Below are positions 27,654 to 36,819 of a stretch of DNA of 64,000 nt, in pieces. The notes below the pieces were generated by a model, which searched no databases, was not told where the DNA came from, and saw nothing but the letters and a program-made list of their open reading frames with translations. Position 1 is the first letter of the stretch; every line of letters starts with the position of its first letter. The DNA is from Halogeometricum limi. GTDB lineage: Archaea > Halobacteriota > Halobacteria > Halobacteriales > Haloferacaceae. The translations under genes were made by a program, and so were the position numbers. The stretch is taken from the NCBI RefSeq assembly GCF_900115785.1, contig NZ_FOYS01000005.1, positions 248,001 to 312,000 on the forward strand, in the 5' to 3' direction.

Positions 27654-27984
27654 GTGCCCGAACGGCCGTCCGAACTCTCAGGGAGACTCTCGAACGCCGA
27701 CCATGGCACCGTCTGGCACCCGTATCGAGACGACGGAGTTCAGCTAGCCGTCGTCCGACGTCGGAACCGACGGGGGGTTCAACCTCGTCTACGACCCGGG
27801 ATGGTTCGAACGTGCGACGAACTCGTGACCGCGCTCACCGAACACGACGCCGTCTCAGAACTCGCCGTCCTCCTGACCGGCACGTCTCTCGTCCCACCCG
27901 AGGATTTCACGCTGGCCGAAGGCGACCACGTCGAGAGAGATAGGAAACGTCGAAACGCTCTCGAACGGCGCGACGACGGTCTGA
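27654..27984 (+). pseudogene. Fumarylacetoacetate hydrolase family gene, C-terminal remnant with frameshift
   Basis: The clear part is MVRTCDELVTALTEHDAVSE, then LAVLLTGTSLVPPEDFTLAE and GDHVE, the end of an FAH-domain enzyme with its TGTSxVPP motif. Near 27935 a small indel shifts the frame; the continuation EIGNVETLSNGATTV and a stop at 27984 match the normal FAH C-terminus. Upstream of 27790 the reading is broken and no N-terminal half with the metal-binding Glu residues can be found. A longer open frame reads through to 28079 but is out of register with the family. Confidence 0.7.
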
Positions 27985-28104
27985 TTCGAACCGCCGTCGC
28001 CGACGCTCAGAGCTCGGTCAACCGTCGGGTCTCCGAACTCGAGTGTCGTACCGAGTGGAGAACTCTCTGGGTGTCGTGAACGGCGACCCGAGACCGGTCG
28101 TCGG

Positions 28105-28899
28105 TCAGTTCGACGCGATGACGTCGGCCGCGTTGTCTCGCGGTTCGTAGCCGATGGTCCGGAGCGTGTGCGTGAGCGAGAGACACCGCTCGTCGTTCGC
28201 GGATATCGCGTGCGCGGTGACCGGGTTCTCCGAAAGGTCCGCGAGCGCCGCCGACCTGACGGCGTCGCGGCAGTCGCGGGGGCTGAGCCACATGGCCCGC
28301 GCGAAGCGTGCGGCCTCCTCGGCGTACTCCTCCGAAACCGGGTCCGCGAGGGTCTCTCGCAACTCGTCCGCCGAGAGGAGCCATCCGATGCGGAGGTTGA
28401 CGACTTCGATACCTTCCCGGTGTGCGAACAGTTTGCCGAGCGACTCCCCGGCGACTTTCGTCACGCCGTAGAACGAGTCCGGGAACGGTTCGTCGTCGGG
28501 GTATATCGCCGGGGCGTCCTCGCGAAGCGTCTCCGGTTCCGAGGAGTCTGCGACTTCGTGCGCGTTGAGCGCGTGGTTCGAAGAGGAGTAGACCACGCGG
28601 TCGACGTCGTTCTCGACGGCCGCGTGATAGACGTTGTAGACGCCGTCGACGTTCACGTCTTTCACCTCGTCCCAGTCGGCGTACGGCGACGGGTTCGCGG
28701 CCAGATGGACGATGACGTCCACGTCGTCCGGGAGTTTCTGCGTGAGCGCCGCTCTGTCCAGGACGTTCACCACGATGCTGTCGCCGTCGTCCAGACCCGA
28801 CTTCGTCATTGCCGTCACTTCGTGTTCGTCGCTGTCGAACGCGTCGAGGGCCGCACCGCCGACGTTCCCCGACGCGCCAGTCACTGCGATGTGTGCCAT
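28105..28899 (-). CDS. NAD-dependent epimerase/dehydratase (uronate- or glucose-6-phosphate-dehydrogenase-like SDR)
   Basis: 264 residues. The Rossmann motif is IAVTGASGNVGGAALDAF at the N-terminus. The catalytic Ser is in VVYSSSNHALNAHE and the Y-x-x-x-K in SFYGVTKVAGESL. The segment VVNLRIGWLL and later MWLSPRDCRDAV are typical of uronate dehydrogenases and of the haloarchaeal NAD-dependent glucose-6-phosphate dehydrogenase (Azf) group. Which of these substrates it uses cannot be decided here. It converges with the FAH remnant. Confidence 0.83.
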   Translation of the reverse strand: MAHIAVTGASGNVGGAALDAFDSDEHEVTAMTKSGLDDGDSIVVNVLDRAALTQKLPDDVDVIVHLAANPSPYADWDEVKDVNVDGVYNVYHAAVENDVDRVVYSSSNHALNAHEVADSSEPETLREDAPAIYPDDEPFPDSFYGVTKVAGESLGKLFAHREGIEVVNLRIGWLLSADELRETLADPVSEEYAEEAARFARAMWLSPRDCRDAVRSAALADLSENPVTAHAISANDERCLSLTHTLRTIGYEPRDNAADVIASN

Positions 28900-29190
28900 C
28901 TCAGAAGGGAGTGCAGGGCGAGAAGTAAAGAGACGACGGCCGTTCCGACCCCCGAGGCGAACCGAACGGCTACGAACCCGGGGGTATCACACGTAGCGTC
29001 GACGTGTTTCACTAACGCTGTAACACGCTCGCAGGCGGTGTCGACGAAACGACGAAGCGTCACTCGTTCCCGACGACTGTTCGGCGTGCCCAACGCGAGT
29101 CTCGGCCCTCGGAACGTCCACATCCCCGGGACGAACGAGGTAATTCCGCGGCGTCGGCAGTGTTTTACAGTCCGACCGTAATCGCGTACT

Positions 29191-30216
29191 ATGACAACGT
29201 ACGACACGAGAGAGTCGCCGGACGAGACGACGTTGTTCTCGTATCACGACCTCGACCCGCCGACGCTGGCCGACGTCTACGAGGCGCGACGCGTCGTCGG
29301 ACGGTACCTCCCGAGAACCCCCCTCGTCAGGAGCGAGTATCTCTCGGCCGAACTCGACGCCGACGTCTACCTGAAACGCGAGGACACGCTTCCGACGGGC
29401 GCGTTCAAGGTCAGAGGCGGAATCAACCTGTGCGCGACGCTGGACGAGGAGTTCACGGACCCCGGCCTCGTCGCGGCGAGTACGGGCAACCACGGTCAGT
29501 CCGTCGCGTACGCGGGGCGAGCGTTCGACATCCCCGTTCTGGTCGCCGTGCCGGGCGACCCGAACCCCGACAAGGTCGCCGCGATGGAGCGGTTCGGCGC
29601 GGAAGTCCACCCGCACGGGCGAGACTACGACGCCGCACGCGAGTGGGCCGAAGAACAGGCGCGGGAACACGGCTACCGATACGTCCACTCGGCGAACGAA
29701 CCGAAACTCGTCGCGGGCGTCGGGACGGCGGGCCTCGAAGTCGTCGAAGAACTCCCCGCCGTCGACACGCTCATCTGTCCCGTCGGCGGCGGGAGTAGCG
29801 CGGCGGGGTACTGTCTGACCGTCGGCCAGACGACGGACGCGGACGTGATAGGCGTCCAGTCGGAGAACGCGAGCGCGATGTACCACGCGTGGGCCGAGGG
29901 ACACCTCCGGCCGCGCGAGGACGCGGAGACGTACGCCGAAGGGTTGCAGTCGCGCGTCCCGTTCGCGTTGACCACGCGACTCCTCCGCGACCACCTCGCA
30001 GAGATGGTTCTCGTCGGCGACGACCGGATTCGAGAAGCGGTCGAAGCGATGCTCAGAGAGGAACACCTCCTGCTCGAAGGCGCCGCGTGCGCGTCCGTCG
30101 CGGCGGCGCTGGAACGCCGCGAGGAACTCGCCGGGCAGACGGTGGTCCTGCAGATTTCCGGGAAGAACCTCGCGACGTCGAAACTCCGGGAGGTGCTCTG
30201 CGGCGATGGCGACTGA
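29191..30216 (+). CDS. PLP-dependent threonine/serine dehydratase-like enzyme
   Basis: 341 residues, fold type II PLP enzyme. The lysine that binds PLP is in PTGAFKVRGG, the substrate loop is AASTGNHGQS and the phosphate-binding glycine loop is CPVGGGSSAAGY. There is no C-terminal ACT regulatory domain, as in catabolic threonine dehydratases. It overlaps the M20 amidohydrolase start by 11 bp, so the two are one operon, perhaps releasing and then deaminating an acylated hydroxy-amino acid. That pathway link is inference. Confidence 0.88.
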   Translation: MTTYDTRESPDETTLFSYHDLDPPTLADVYEARRVVGRYLPRTPLVRSEYLSAELDADVYLKREDTLPTGAFKVRGGINLCATLDEEFTDPGLVAASTGNHGQSVAYAGRAFDIPVLVAVPGDPNPDKVAAMERFGAEVHPHGRDYDAAREWAEEQAREHGYRYVHSANEPKLVAGVGTAGLEVVEELPAVDTLICPVGGGSSAAGYCLTVGQTTDADVIGVQSENASAMYHAWAEGHLRPREDAETYAEGLQSRVPFALTTRLLRDHLAEMVLVGDDRIREAVEAMLREEHLLLEGAACASVAAALERREELAGQTVVLQISGKNLATSKLREVLCGDGD

Positions 30217-31492
30217 AGGCACTCCGCCGGTCAGCGAGCGTCTGTCCGAGATACGTCGACGCCTCCATCGCTACCCCGAACCGGCGTGGTGCGAGTTCGC
30301 CACCACGAGCGCCGTCGTCGACGAAGCCGAGCGAATCGGCGTCGACGAACTCCACTACGGCCGGGAGTTGTACGAATCCGAGCGCAGACTGTCGCTTCCG
30401 CCCGAGGAAGAACTGGAGGCGTGGCACGAACGGGCGCGAGAGCGCGGTGCGCGAACGGACGTCCTCGAACGCACCCGCGGTGGCTACACGGGCGCGGTGG
30501 CCGTCCTCGAACGGGGGTCGGGACCGACAGTCGCCCTCCGCGTCGACATGGACGCCCTGTTCGTCGCCGAGTCCGACGCCGAGAGCCATCGACCGACGAG
30601 GGAGGGGTTCCGCTCGGTCACCGACGGCGTGATGCACGCCTGCGGCCACGACGGCCACACGGCCATCGGACTCGGCGTCCTCGAGGCGGTGCGAGACAGC
30701 GACTTCGAGGGGACGTTCAAAGTCGTCTTCCAACCCGCAGAAGAGGTGGCCGGCGGCGCGAGAGCGCTCGCTCAGAGCGGTCACGTGGACGGCGTCGACC
30801 ACCTCGTCGCCGTCCACCTCGGACTCGACAGACCGACGGGAACCGTCGTCGCGGGGATGACGAAGATGCTCGCGAAACGCCGGTTCTTCGTCGAGTTCTC
30901 TGGCACCTCGGCGCACGCCGCGAAGAACCCGGAGCAGGGGGCGAACGCGGTGCAGGCGGCCGTCGACGCGGCGTCGAGCGTGTACGCGATACCCCGTCAC
31001 GGCGGCGGTGCGACGCGGGTCAACGTCGGCCGAATCGAGGGCGGGACGACGACGAACGTCGTCTCCGAGTCCGCCGAGTTCGAGTTGGAGGTTCGCGGCG
31101 ACGACACCGACCTGATGGAGTACATGTACGAAGAGTGCGAGACGGTGATACGGACGGCCGCAGAGCGATACGGGTGCGACGCGGACGTGACGGTCAGGGG
31201 GGAAGCGATTCGCGCCGACAGCGACGAGCGAACGTCGCGACACGTCCTCGCCGCCGCCGAGGAACACCCGAGCGTGACCGACGCCGTCGCCTCGGAGGCG
31301 TTCGGTGCGAGCGAAGACGCGACGTACCTGATGAAGCGGGTGACGGAGCGAGGTGGGACTGCGACGTACGCCGTCGTCGGAACGGACCACCCCGCGGGCC
31401 ACCACGCGGCGGCGTTCGACGTGGACGAAGCGAGCCTCGGACTCGGCGTGGAGGTGTTGGCCGACGCGGTGGTGCGGGCGGGTCGAGAGTGA
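30206..31492 (+). CDS. M20 family metallo-amidohydrolase (AbgA-like)
   Basis: 428 residues. The metal site shows VDMDALFV and MHACGHDGHTAIGLG, then QPAEEVAGGARAL; the dimerisation domain includes FSGTSAHAAKNPEQGANAV. A long insert near residues 50-90 before the metal site is a mark of p-aminobenzoyl-glutamate hydrolase subunit A-like proteins. It likely cleaves an N-acyl or amide bond of an amino acid. Translationally coupled to the upstream dehydratase. Confidence 0.88.
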   Translation: MATEGTPPVSERLSEIRRRLHRYPEPAWCEFATTSAVVDEAERIGVDELHYGRELYESERRLSLPPEEELEAWHERARERGARTDVLERTRGGYTGAVAVLERGSGPTVALRVDMDALFVAESDAESHRPTREGFRSVTDGVMHACGHDGHTAIGLGVLEAVRDSDFEGTFKVVFQPAEEVAGGARALAQSGHVDGVDHLVAVHLGLDRPTGTVVAGMTKMLAKRRFFVEFSGTSAHAAKNPEQGANAVQAAVDAASSVYAIPRHGGGATRVNVGRIEGGTTTNVVSESAEFELEVRGDDTDLMEYMYEECETVIRTAAERYGCDADVTVRGEAIRADSDERTSRHVLAAAEEHPSVTDAVASEAFGASEDATYLMKRVTERGGTATYAVVGTDHPAGHHAAAFDVDEASLGLGVEVLADAVVRAGRE

Positions 31493-31540
31493 GTCCCATC
31501 GGCGTCGTCGCCGAGTCGGGCGCGAAGCCGCGACCGACTC

Positions 31541-31972
31541 TTACCGCGGTTCGAAGACGTGAATCGGCCAGTCGGCCTCGTAGTCGAGTGCGGCGTCGCG
31601 CTCTGCGGCCGTCGGCTCTCGGACCGTGAGTTCGACCGGGTCGCCGATGGCGACGTCGGCGTAGTCGGCGTTCACGCGCCCGAGGAGGCGGCCGCCGTCC
31701 GCGAGTTCCACGACGGCGACCGTGTAGGGCGCGTCCGCCGCGAACGCCGGCGGTGCCGCGTGGACCTCCGTGTACGAGAATATCTCCCCCTCCCGGGACT
31801 GCGGTTCGACGTCGACGGCGCGACTGCCGCAGGCGTAGCAGGCCGGTCGCGGCGGCAGCAGTACCTGTCCGCAGTCCGTACAGACGCCACCAAGGAGTTC
31901 CTCGTCCGCGAGGGCGTCGAAGAAGCCCGGGAGCGTCCGCGGGTCGCTCGAATCGAGGGTGTCGTCGCTCAT
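31541..31972 (-). CDS. DUF35 OB-fold zinc-ribbon protein (thiolase partner)
   Basis: 143 residues. Four Cys ligands, C31/C34 and C45/C48 (GVCTDCG, ACYACGS), form the rubredoxin-like zinc ribbon. The OB fold follows (EIFSYTEVHAAPPAF, PYTVAVVELADGGRLLGRV). DUF35 proteins form complexes with thiolase-like enzymes and help channel acyl-CoA intermediates. Its start overlaps the thiolase stop by 4 bp, which supports a complex. Confidence 0.9.
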   Translation of the reverse strand: MSDDTLDSSDPRTLPGFFDALADEELLGGVCTDCGQVLLPPRPACYACGSRAVDVEPQSREGEIFSYTEVHAAPPAFAADAPYTVAVVELADGGRLLGRVNADYADVAIGDPVELTVREPTAAERDAALDYEADWPIHVFEPR

Positions 31973-33165
31973 TGTGCCTCCGCCGTCGTGAGCACGTGAC
32001 CGACGGTGACGGCGTCCGCGACGCCCCCTTCGTTGAGCAACAGGGCCGTCTCGGCTCCCTCGACCGCCCGGTCGCCCGCGGCCCCCGTGAGCTGTTCGTA
32101 CGCTTCGAGCGCCTGCAAGAGCCCGGTCGCGCCGATTGGATGGCCACGTGCCTTCAGCCCGCCGCTCGGACTCAACTGCACGTCCGTCCAGCCGTCGGCC
32201 CGGTCTGCCGGGTCCAGATAGCTCTGATACCCCGTTCCCGTCGGAGCGAAGCCGACGGCCTCCGCCAGCAGCGCCTCACAGACGGTGAAGGCGTCGTGTA
32301 CCTCCGCGATGTCGACGTCGGCGGCGTCGATGCCCGCCTCCTCGTAGGCCGTCTCGGCGGCGATGCGAGCGCCCGCGATGTCGGTCATGTCGCGCTCGGC
32401 GACCGCGATGTTGTTCGCGGACGCTCCGCTGCCCGCGACGCGCACCTGCGGGCAGTCGAGGTCGGCCGCCAACTCGGCGGTCGTGACGAGGACGGCCGCC
32501 GCGCCGTCACCGACCGGCGCACAGTCGTAGAGCTTCAGCGGCGAAGCGACGGGGTTGGACTCCAAGACCGTCTCGACGTCGACTTCCTTCGGGAACTGCG
32601 CCCGCGGGTTGCGAGCGGCGTTGGCGTGGTTCTTCACCGCGATTTCGGCGAGGTCGCGCTCCGTGGCGTCCGTCTCGTGGAGATAGCGCTGGGCGAGCAG
32701 CGCGTACTGGCTGGGCGCGGTGACGCCGGAGCGCTGTTCGATGGCGCGGTCGAACGCCGCCGACAGCGCGTCCGTCGCACCGCTCGTCCCCGCGGACGTC
32801 ATCTTCTCGACGCCGCACGCGAGCACGGCCTCGTGTTCGCCGTTCCGGACGTCCTTGACCGCGTGACGCAGTGCGAGCGCACCCGCGGCGGCACAGCCCT
32901 CTACCCGCTCGGCGGGGACGTGACGGAGACCGGCCCACTCGGCCAAGAGCGTCCCGTACATGATCTGGTGTTCGTAACTCTCCGACTGGCTGCCGACGTA
33001 CACCGCCTCGACGACGTCGGCGGGGTCGGGCAGTTCGTCGAACGCCTCCGCGAGGGCGACCGAGAAGAGGTCGCGGCCCGGCAGGTCCGTGCGGCCGAGC
33101 GGCGAGGCGCCGACCGACGCGATGATTGGTTCTGGCATCCGTACGTACGCGGTATCGACGGCCAT
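31969..33165 (-). CDS. Thiolase family protein (acetyl-CoA C-acetyltransferase-like)
   Basis: Up to 398 residues; an internal ATG giving MPEPIIASVG is an alternative start. The nucleophile C91 is in RVEGCAAAGALAL, the His motif in EVHDAFTVCE, and the C-terminal motif is GGLKARGHPIGATG. It belongs to the SCP-x/archaeal thiolase branch that works with a DUF35 subunit. In some archaea such a pair acts with HMG-CoA synthase; HMG-CoA synthase is not in this window, so a fatty-acid or propionyl-type role is equally possible. Confidence 0.9.
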   Translation of the reverse strand: MAVDTAYVRMPEPIIASVGASPLGRTDLPGRDLFSVALAEAFDELPDPADVVEAVYVGSQSESYEHQIMYGTLLAEWAGLRHVPAERVEGCAAAGALALRHAVKDVRNGEHEAVLACGVEKMTSAGTSGATDALSAAFDRAIEQRSGVTAPSQYALLAQRYLHETDATERDLAEIAVKNHANAARNPRAQFPKEVDVETVLESNPVASPLKLYDCAPVGDGAAAVLVTTAELAADLDCPQVRVAGSGASANNIAVAERDMTDIAGARIAAETAYEEAGIDAADVDIAEVHDAFTVCEALLAEAVGFAPTGTGYQSYLDPADRADGWTDVQLSPSGGLKARGHPIGATGLLQALEAYEQLTGAAGDRAVEGAETALLLNEGGVADAVTVGHVLTTAEAQ

Positions 33166-33301
33166 AGTTAGCTATTAGCATGTGTCTGGCCGTTGGTATG
33201 TCGAGTTTCGGAGCGGCGCGAATCGCCGCACGTCTCCCGTACACCCCCCAGACCCGCAGACCGGAGCGCAAGTCTATCTCCACGCGGAACGAGAGGAAGG
33301 T

Positions 33302-33952
33302 ATGGCCACCGAGGCGACGTTCACCGTCGCGACGGACGAGTTTCCGCTGGGAACGATATTCGAGCAGGTTCCGGGCGTCACCGTCGAACTGGAGCGTATC
33401 GTCCCCGGCAACGGGGTCGTCATCCCCTACTTCTGGGTCCGCGGCGTCGACATCGACGACGTGGAGGCGGCGTTCGCCGAGCATCCCGGCGTGAAGACCA
33501 TCCGACTGGTGGACTCCGTCGGGGACGAGTATCTCCTGCGCGCGGAGTGGGATTCGACCTACGAAGGAGTTCTCAGCACACTCGCCGAGACGGAGGTTCC
33601 CCTCATCTCGGCCGTGGGGACGGACGACCGCTGGACCTTCGAGATTCGAGGCGACCGACGAAGCAACGTCGCGAACTTTCAGCAACTCTGCCGGGACCGC
33701 GACATTCCGGTGTCGCTGACGGCTCTGAACACGCTCACACCGGTCGAAACCACCGTCGAGTCGTCGCTCACAGACCCGCAACAGGAGCTACTCTTTCTCG
33801 CCTACGAACGCGGCTACTTCAACTCGCCGCGCGACGTGACGATGGCCGAACTCGGCGAGGAGTTGGGGATTACACAGCAGGCCGTCGCCTCGCGTCTCCG
33901 GCGCGGGATACGTCAAGTGCTCGGCCGAACGCTCGCCTCGCTCGAGGCCTGA
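33302..33952 (+). CDS. Bacterio-opsin-activator-type HTH regulator
   Basis: 216 residues from the ATG giving MATEATFTVATDEF. The N-terminal 150 residues are the Bat-associated sensor-like fold; residues about 155-210 hold the HTH_10 domain (LTDPQQELLFLAYERGYFNS...VTMAELGEELGITQQAVASR LRRG). Such regulators are numerous in haloarchaea and their targets are usually unknown. It is divergent from the thiolase operon and may control it. Confidence 0.87.
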   Translation: MATEATFTVATDEFPLGTIFEQVPGVTVELERIVPGNGVVIPYFWVRGVDIDDVEAAFAEHPGVKTIRLVDSVGDEYLLRAEWDSTYEGVLSTLAETEVPLISAVGTDDRWTFEIRGDRRSNVANFQQLCRDRDIPVSLTALNTLTPVETTVESSLTDPQQELLFLAYERGYFNSPRDVTMAELGEELGITQQAVASRLRRGIRQVLGRTLASLEA

Positions 33953-33959
33953 TGGCAGA

Positions 33960-33968
33960 GTATATAAG
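33960..33968 (+). promoter_or_regulatory. TATA box upstream of the 126-residue HTH gene
   Basis: GTATATAAG, a near-ideal archaeal TATA element, lies 62 bp before the ATG at 34030. It overlaps the region just after the stop of the Bat-type regulator. It predicts a leader of about 35-40 nt. Confidence 0.6.
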
Positions 33969-34029
33969 CGCGTTGTATAAACAGCAACAAGAGTGACCCG
34001 GACGAGTTGTCTTTCTTACTGTATACCAG

Positions 34030-34410
34030 ATGTTGTCAGGCGATGACTCCCCGGACGGTTCCCCTCCACCACGGGAGCGGAGGCTCGCAGACGAGTCGGC
34101 ACTCGAAGACGTAGATTCGATGTTCGACTGTTTGGCCGACGCGCGGAGACGCCGCCTCGTCGACATTTTCGAGAAGGGGACCGGTTCGAAGACCGTCGAA
34201 GAACTCGCTCGGGAACTCGCCGAACGGGAAGACCGCCCGACGGCCGAGAAAGACGTGGACGACGCCGCGGCCGACATCGCGACGATGCTCCGTCACGTGC
34301 ACCTGCCGAAACTGAACGACGCCGGCGTGTTCGACGTCGACCGTCCGTCGAGGACCGTCCGGAGAGGCGACCGCTTCGACGTCGCGACGGCCTTGCTCGA
34401 ACAGGTGTAG
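34030..34410 (+). CDS. DUF7344-like winged-helix protein
   Basis: 126 residues, acidic. The core SMFDCLADARRRRLVDIFEK, then VEELARELAERED, HVHLPKLNDAGVFDVD and TVRRGD is the pattern of the short haloarchaeal wHTH proteins that end with an HLPxL-x-x-x-G motif. DNA binding is expected; the target is unknown. A 177-bp spacer with no gene separates it from the convergent GH15 gene. Confidence 0.8.
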   Translation: MLSGDDSPDGSPPPRERRLADESALEDVDSMFDCLADARRRRLVDIFEKGTGSKTVEELARELAEREDRPTAEKDVDDAAADIATMLRHVHLPKLNDAGVFDVDRPSRTVRRGDRFDVATALLEQV

Positions 34411-34587
34411 GTCGGGGAGACGGTCGCTCGCTCGTTCGGGTATTTCGTGGTCTCTCTGGGGTCGTCCGCCGCGCCGGACTCTGACGACTCCCTCGACGAT
34501 TCCGAACTGTTCCCGTTCTGATTCCCACCGTCCGGAAAACCCGGCACCGAAGAGAGTCCCCGCGAAAAGTAAACAGAGCGACGCCCG

Positions 34588-36771
34588 TCACGACGCCGTC
34601 CCGAACGCTTCCAACGCCGCGTAGTAGAACAGCAGTCCGGTGAACGTGTGCGGTTGACACACCGCGGCGACGACGTCGCCGTCGTGGCGAATCCACGCCT
34701 CGCCGAGGACGTGCGTATCGAACGTCGCGTGTTCGTGCGCGACCCAGCGGACGCCGTCGCGGACGCGTTCCAGTCGCACCGGGTCGTCCGCCCACGCCTT
34801 CGACAGCGCGATGAGCGCCTTCGTCTCGTACATTCCGAACTGCCGCGAGCCCGAATCCGGCTCCGCGAACGACGCCGAGACGTGTTTCCAGACGTGTTCG
34901 AGGTGACGGCGCATCCGGGGCTGGTCGACGTCGGCGTACCGGGCGGGCCACGAGAGCACCGACGCGCCACTCGTCGTCGGGACGAGCGGAAGCGCGCGGA
35001 ACGCGTCGGGGACGAGGGGATGGGCGACGAGTCGGTCGACGAACGACCGATTCCGCGTGTACGCGCCGTCAGCGGGGTTCCACAGGTGCATCTCTATCGC
35101 TCCGGCGAGTTCGTCGCGGCGGCGAGAGAAGCGAGAGACGTCGGCGTCGAAACCGAGTACCGTCGCCGCGCGGACGGCCGAGTCGAGTGCGAGCCACACC
35201 GTACTCGCGCCGACGATGGTGCGGGAGCGGACGAGGTTGTCGTCCTCGTGGGCCGCGCGGTGCAGGCCCGTCGAGGGGTCGCGGTAGGCGACGAAGAAGT
35301 CGGCCGCGCGACGAATCGCGGGGTACACCTCGCGGAGGTACTCGCGCGCGCCGGTCGTCTGGTAGTGGTCCCACAGACCCCAGACCGTCAGCGCGGTCTG
35401 GTCTATCTCCCACGGGATGGGCCCGCCCTCGTCGCCGTCGGCGTAGTAGTTCATCGCCCAGTTGCCCGCGGGGACGATGGTCGTTCCGAGCACTCCCCAT
35501 CCGACGGACTCTTGCAGCGACGCGTACCATCGGTTCCGCTTTCGAGCCCAGTCGCTGCGGCCGATTCGGTCGAGGACGTGGTTGCAGAACGCGCCGTCCC
35601 GCGGCCAGTCTTGGGCGTACGGGCTCTGGGTGGCGATAGAGGCGACGACCGCGCCCGACTGCGGGTCGTAGTTGGTGACGAGTGTGACGAGGGCGCGCCA
35701 CGCGACGGCGACGACGACGGGGTCGTCCGTCGCGGGCATCGGTGCGTCGCCGAGGTAGCCGTCGAACCACGCGCGCTTGTCTCCCCGCACGGCGTCGGGC
35801 GAGCGTCCGCGTGCGTCCGCGAGGACTCTACGAGCGTCCGAGGGCGTCGTCGCGGCGGCGTACAGCACCGTCGCACTCGCGACGTCGCCCCTGGTGGCGT
35901 CGGCCTTCGAGTCGGTCTCGAAGTCGAGCGAACGGACAAGAAGGCCCGTCGTCGTCCCCGTGTGAGACCGGTTTCGGTCGAACGTCCCCTGCGTCGCCAC
36001 GGCGTACGCGTCGGCGGGGGTCGCCCCCCGAGACGGGAACTGGTCGTCGGACCCGACGTGGAACGCGTCGCACGGCCCGGCGAACGCGAACGCGACGGCG
36101 ACGCTCTGCGGTTCGTCCGCCGAGTCGTCGGTTCCGGACTTCCAGAACATCACCGCGCCGACGTCGCGGTGGTACTCGGCGTGGTTGTCCCCGTTCCACC
36201 GTCGCCGGAGGTCCTGCAGTGGCGACCACCGCCGCTTCGAGACGGTGACGTCGACGTTAGCGAACGCGAGAAGCACCGCGCGTCGGACGGGAGAGTCGGG
36301 AGACCGAGAGACGGACACCTCGCGGACGAGGACGTCCGTCTCCGCGTCGACGACGTCCGTCACCGTCGCCGACAGTCCGAACCCCTCGTGCGTGTGGGTC
36401 GTCTCGACGACGTCCGAACGCGGGTCGACGTAGCGCTGTCGGCTTCGCCAGTCGCGAAACCACGTCGTCTCCGCGGCGTCCTCCGTCCGGTCGTCGAGTT
36501 CGACGCGGAGTCCGAGGAACGACCCCTCGTTCGGGCGCGCGCCGAACCGCGGTTCGTCTCTGTCAGTCGTGTGGTGCCCGACGTGGTTGTAGTAGGAGGG
36601 TCGAGGCCACCGAAGCACCGTGACCGTTCCCTCGCGGTTCAGCGCGACGGAGAGACGTTGGTTCCCCGACTGTGCGTTGATATCGGTCGGGCCGAAGAAC
36701 TCCGGTGCGCGGTGGAGTCTGAGCGTCGGGACGAACGTGCGAAAGCGACCTGAGAGCGACCGGAGAGCCAT
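34588..36771 (-). CDS. Glycoside hydrolase family 15, copy 2
   Basis: 727 residues and only distantly like the first GH15 gene. The N-terminal beta-sandwich spans about 25-340. The barrel shows the segment QSPYAQDWPRDGAFCNHVLD (about 375-395), then EIDQTALTVWGLWDHY, LHRAAHEDDNLVRSRTIVGA and HTFTGLLFYYAALEAFG at the end. There is no signal peptide. The probable role is hydrolysis of alpha-glucosidic bonds inside the cell. Confidence 0.85.
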   Translation of the reverse strand: MALRSLSGRFRTFVPTLRLHRAPEFFGPTDINAQSGNQRLSVALNREGTVTVLRWPRPSYYNHVGHHTTDRDEPRFGARPNEGSFLGLRVELDDRTEDAAETTWFRDWRSRQRYVDPRSDVVETTHTHEGFGLSATVTDVVDAETDVLVREVSVSRSPDSPVRRAVLLAFANVDVTVSKRRWSPLQDLRRRWNGDNHAEYHRDVGAVMFWKSGTDDSADEPQSVAVAFAFAGPCDAFHVGSDDQFPSRGATPADAYAVATQGTFDRNRSHTGTTTGLLVRSLDFETDSKADATRGDVASATVLYAAATTPSDARRVLADARGRSPDAVRGDKRAWFDGYLGDAPMPATDDPVVVAVAWRALVTLVTNYDPQSGAVVASIATQSPYAQDWPRDGAFCNHVLDRIGRSDWARKRNRWYASLQESVGWGVLGTTIVPAGNWAMNYYADGDEGGPIPWEIDQTALTVWGLWDHYQTTGAREYLREVYPAIRRAADFFVAYRDPSTGLHRAAHEDDNLVRSRTIVGASTVWLALDSAVRAATVLGFDADVSRFSRRRDELAGAIEMHLWNPADGAYTRNRSFVDRLVAHPLVPDAFRALPLVPTTSGASVLSWPARYADVDQPRMRRHLEHVWKHVSASFAEPDSGSRQFGMYETKALIALSKAWADDPVRLERVRDGVRWVAHEHATFDTHVLGEAWIRHDGDVVAAVCQPHTFTGLLFYYAALEAFGTAS

Positions 36772-36819
36772 CCTTCGAACTAGTCTCCGAGACGAGATGA
36801 GCGTAGCGGGGAGCGGATT

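Noticed and set aside
28881-29063. 60-residue minus-strand ORF with a hydrophobic end upstream of the epimerase gene
   Set aside because: GTG start only, it overlaps the epimerase start by 19 bp, and there is no motif. It is possible but not supported enough to call.
34648-36753. 701-codon open frame antisense to the second GH15 gene
   Set aside because: Shadow frame with Arg/Val/Asp-rich low-complexity translation; GH15 is clear on the other strand.
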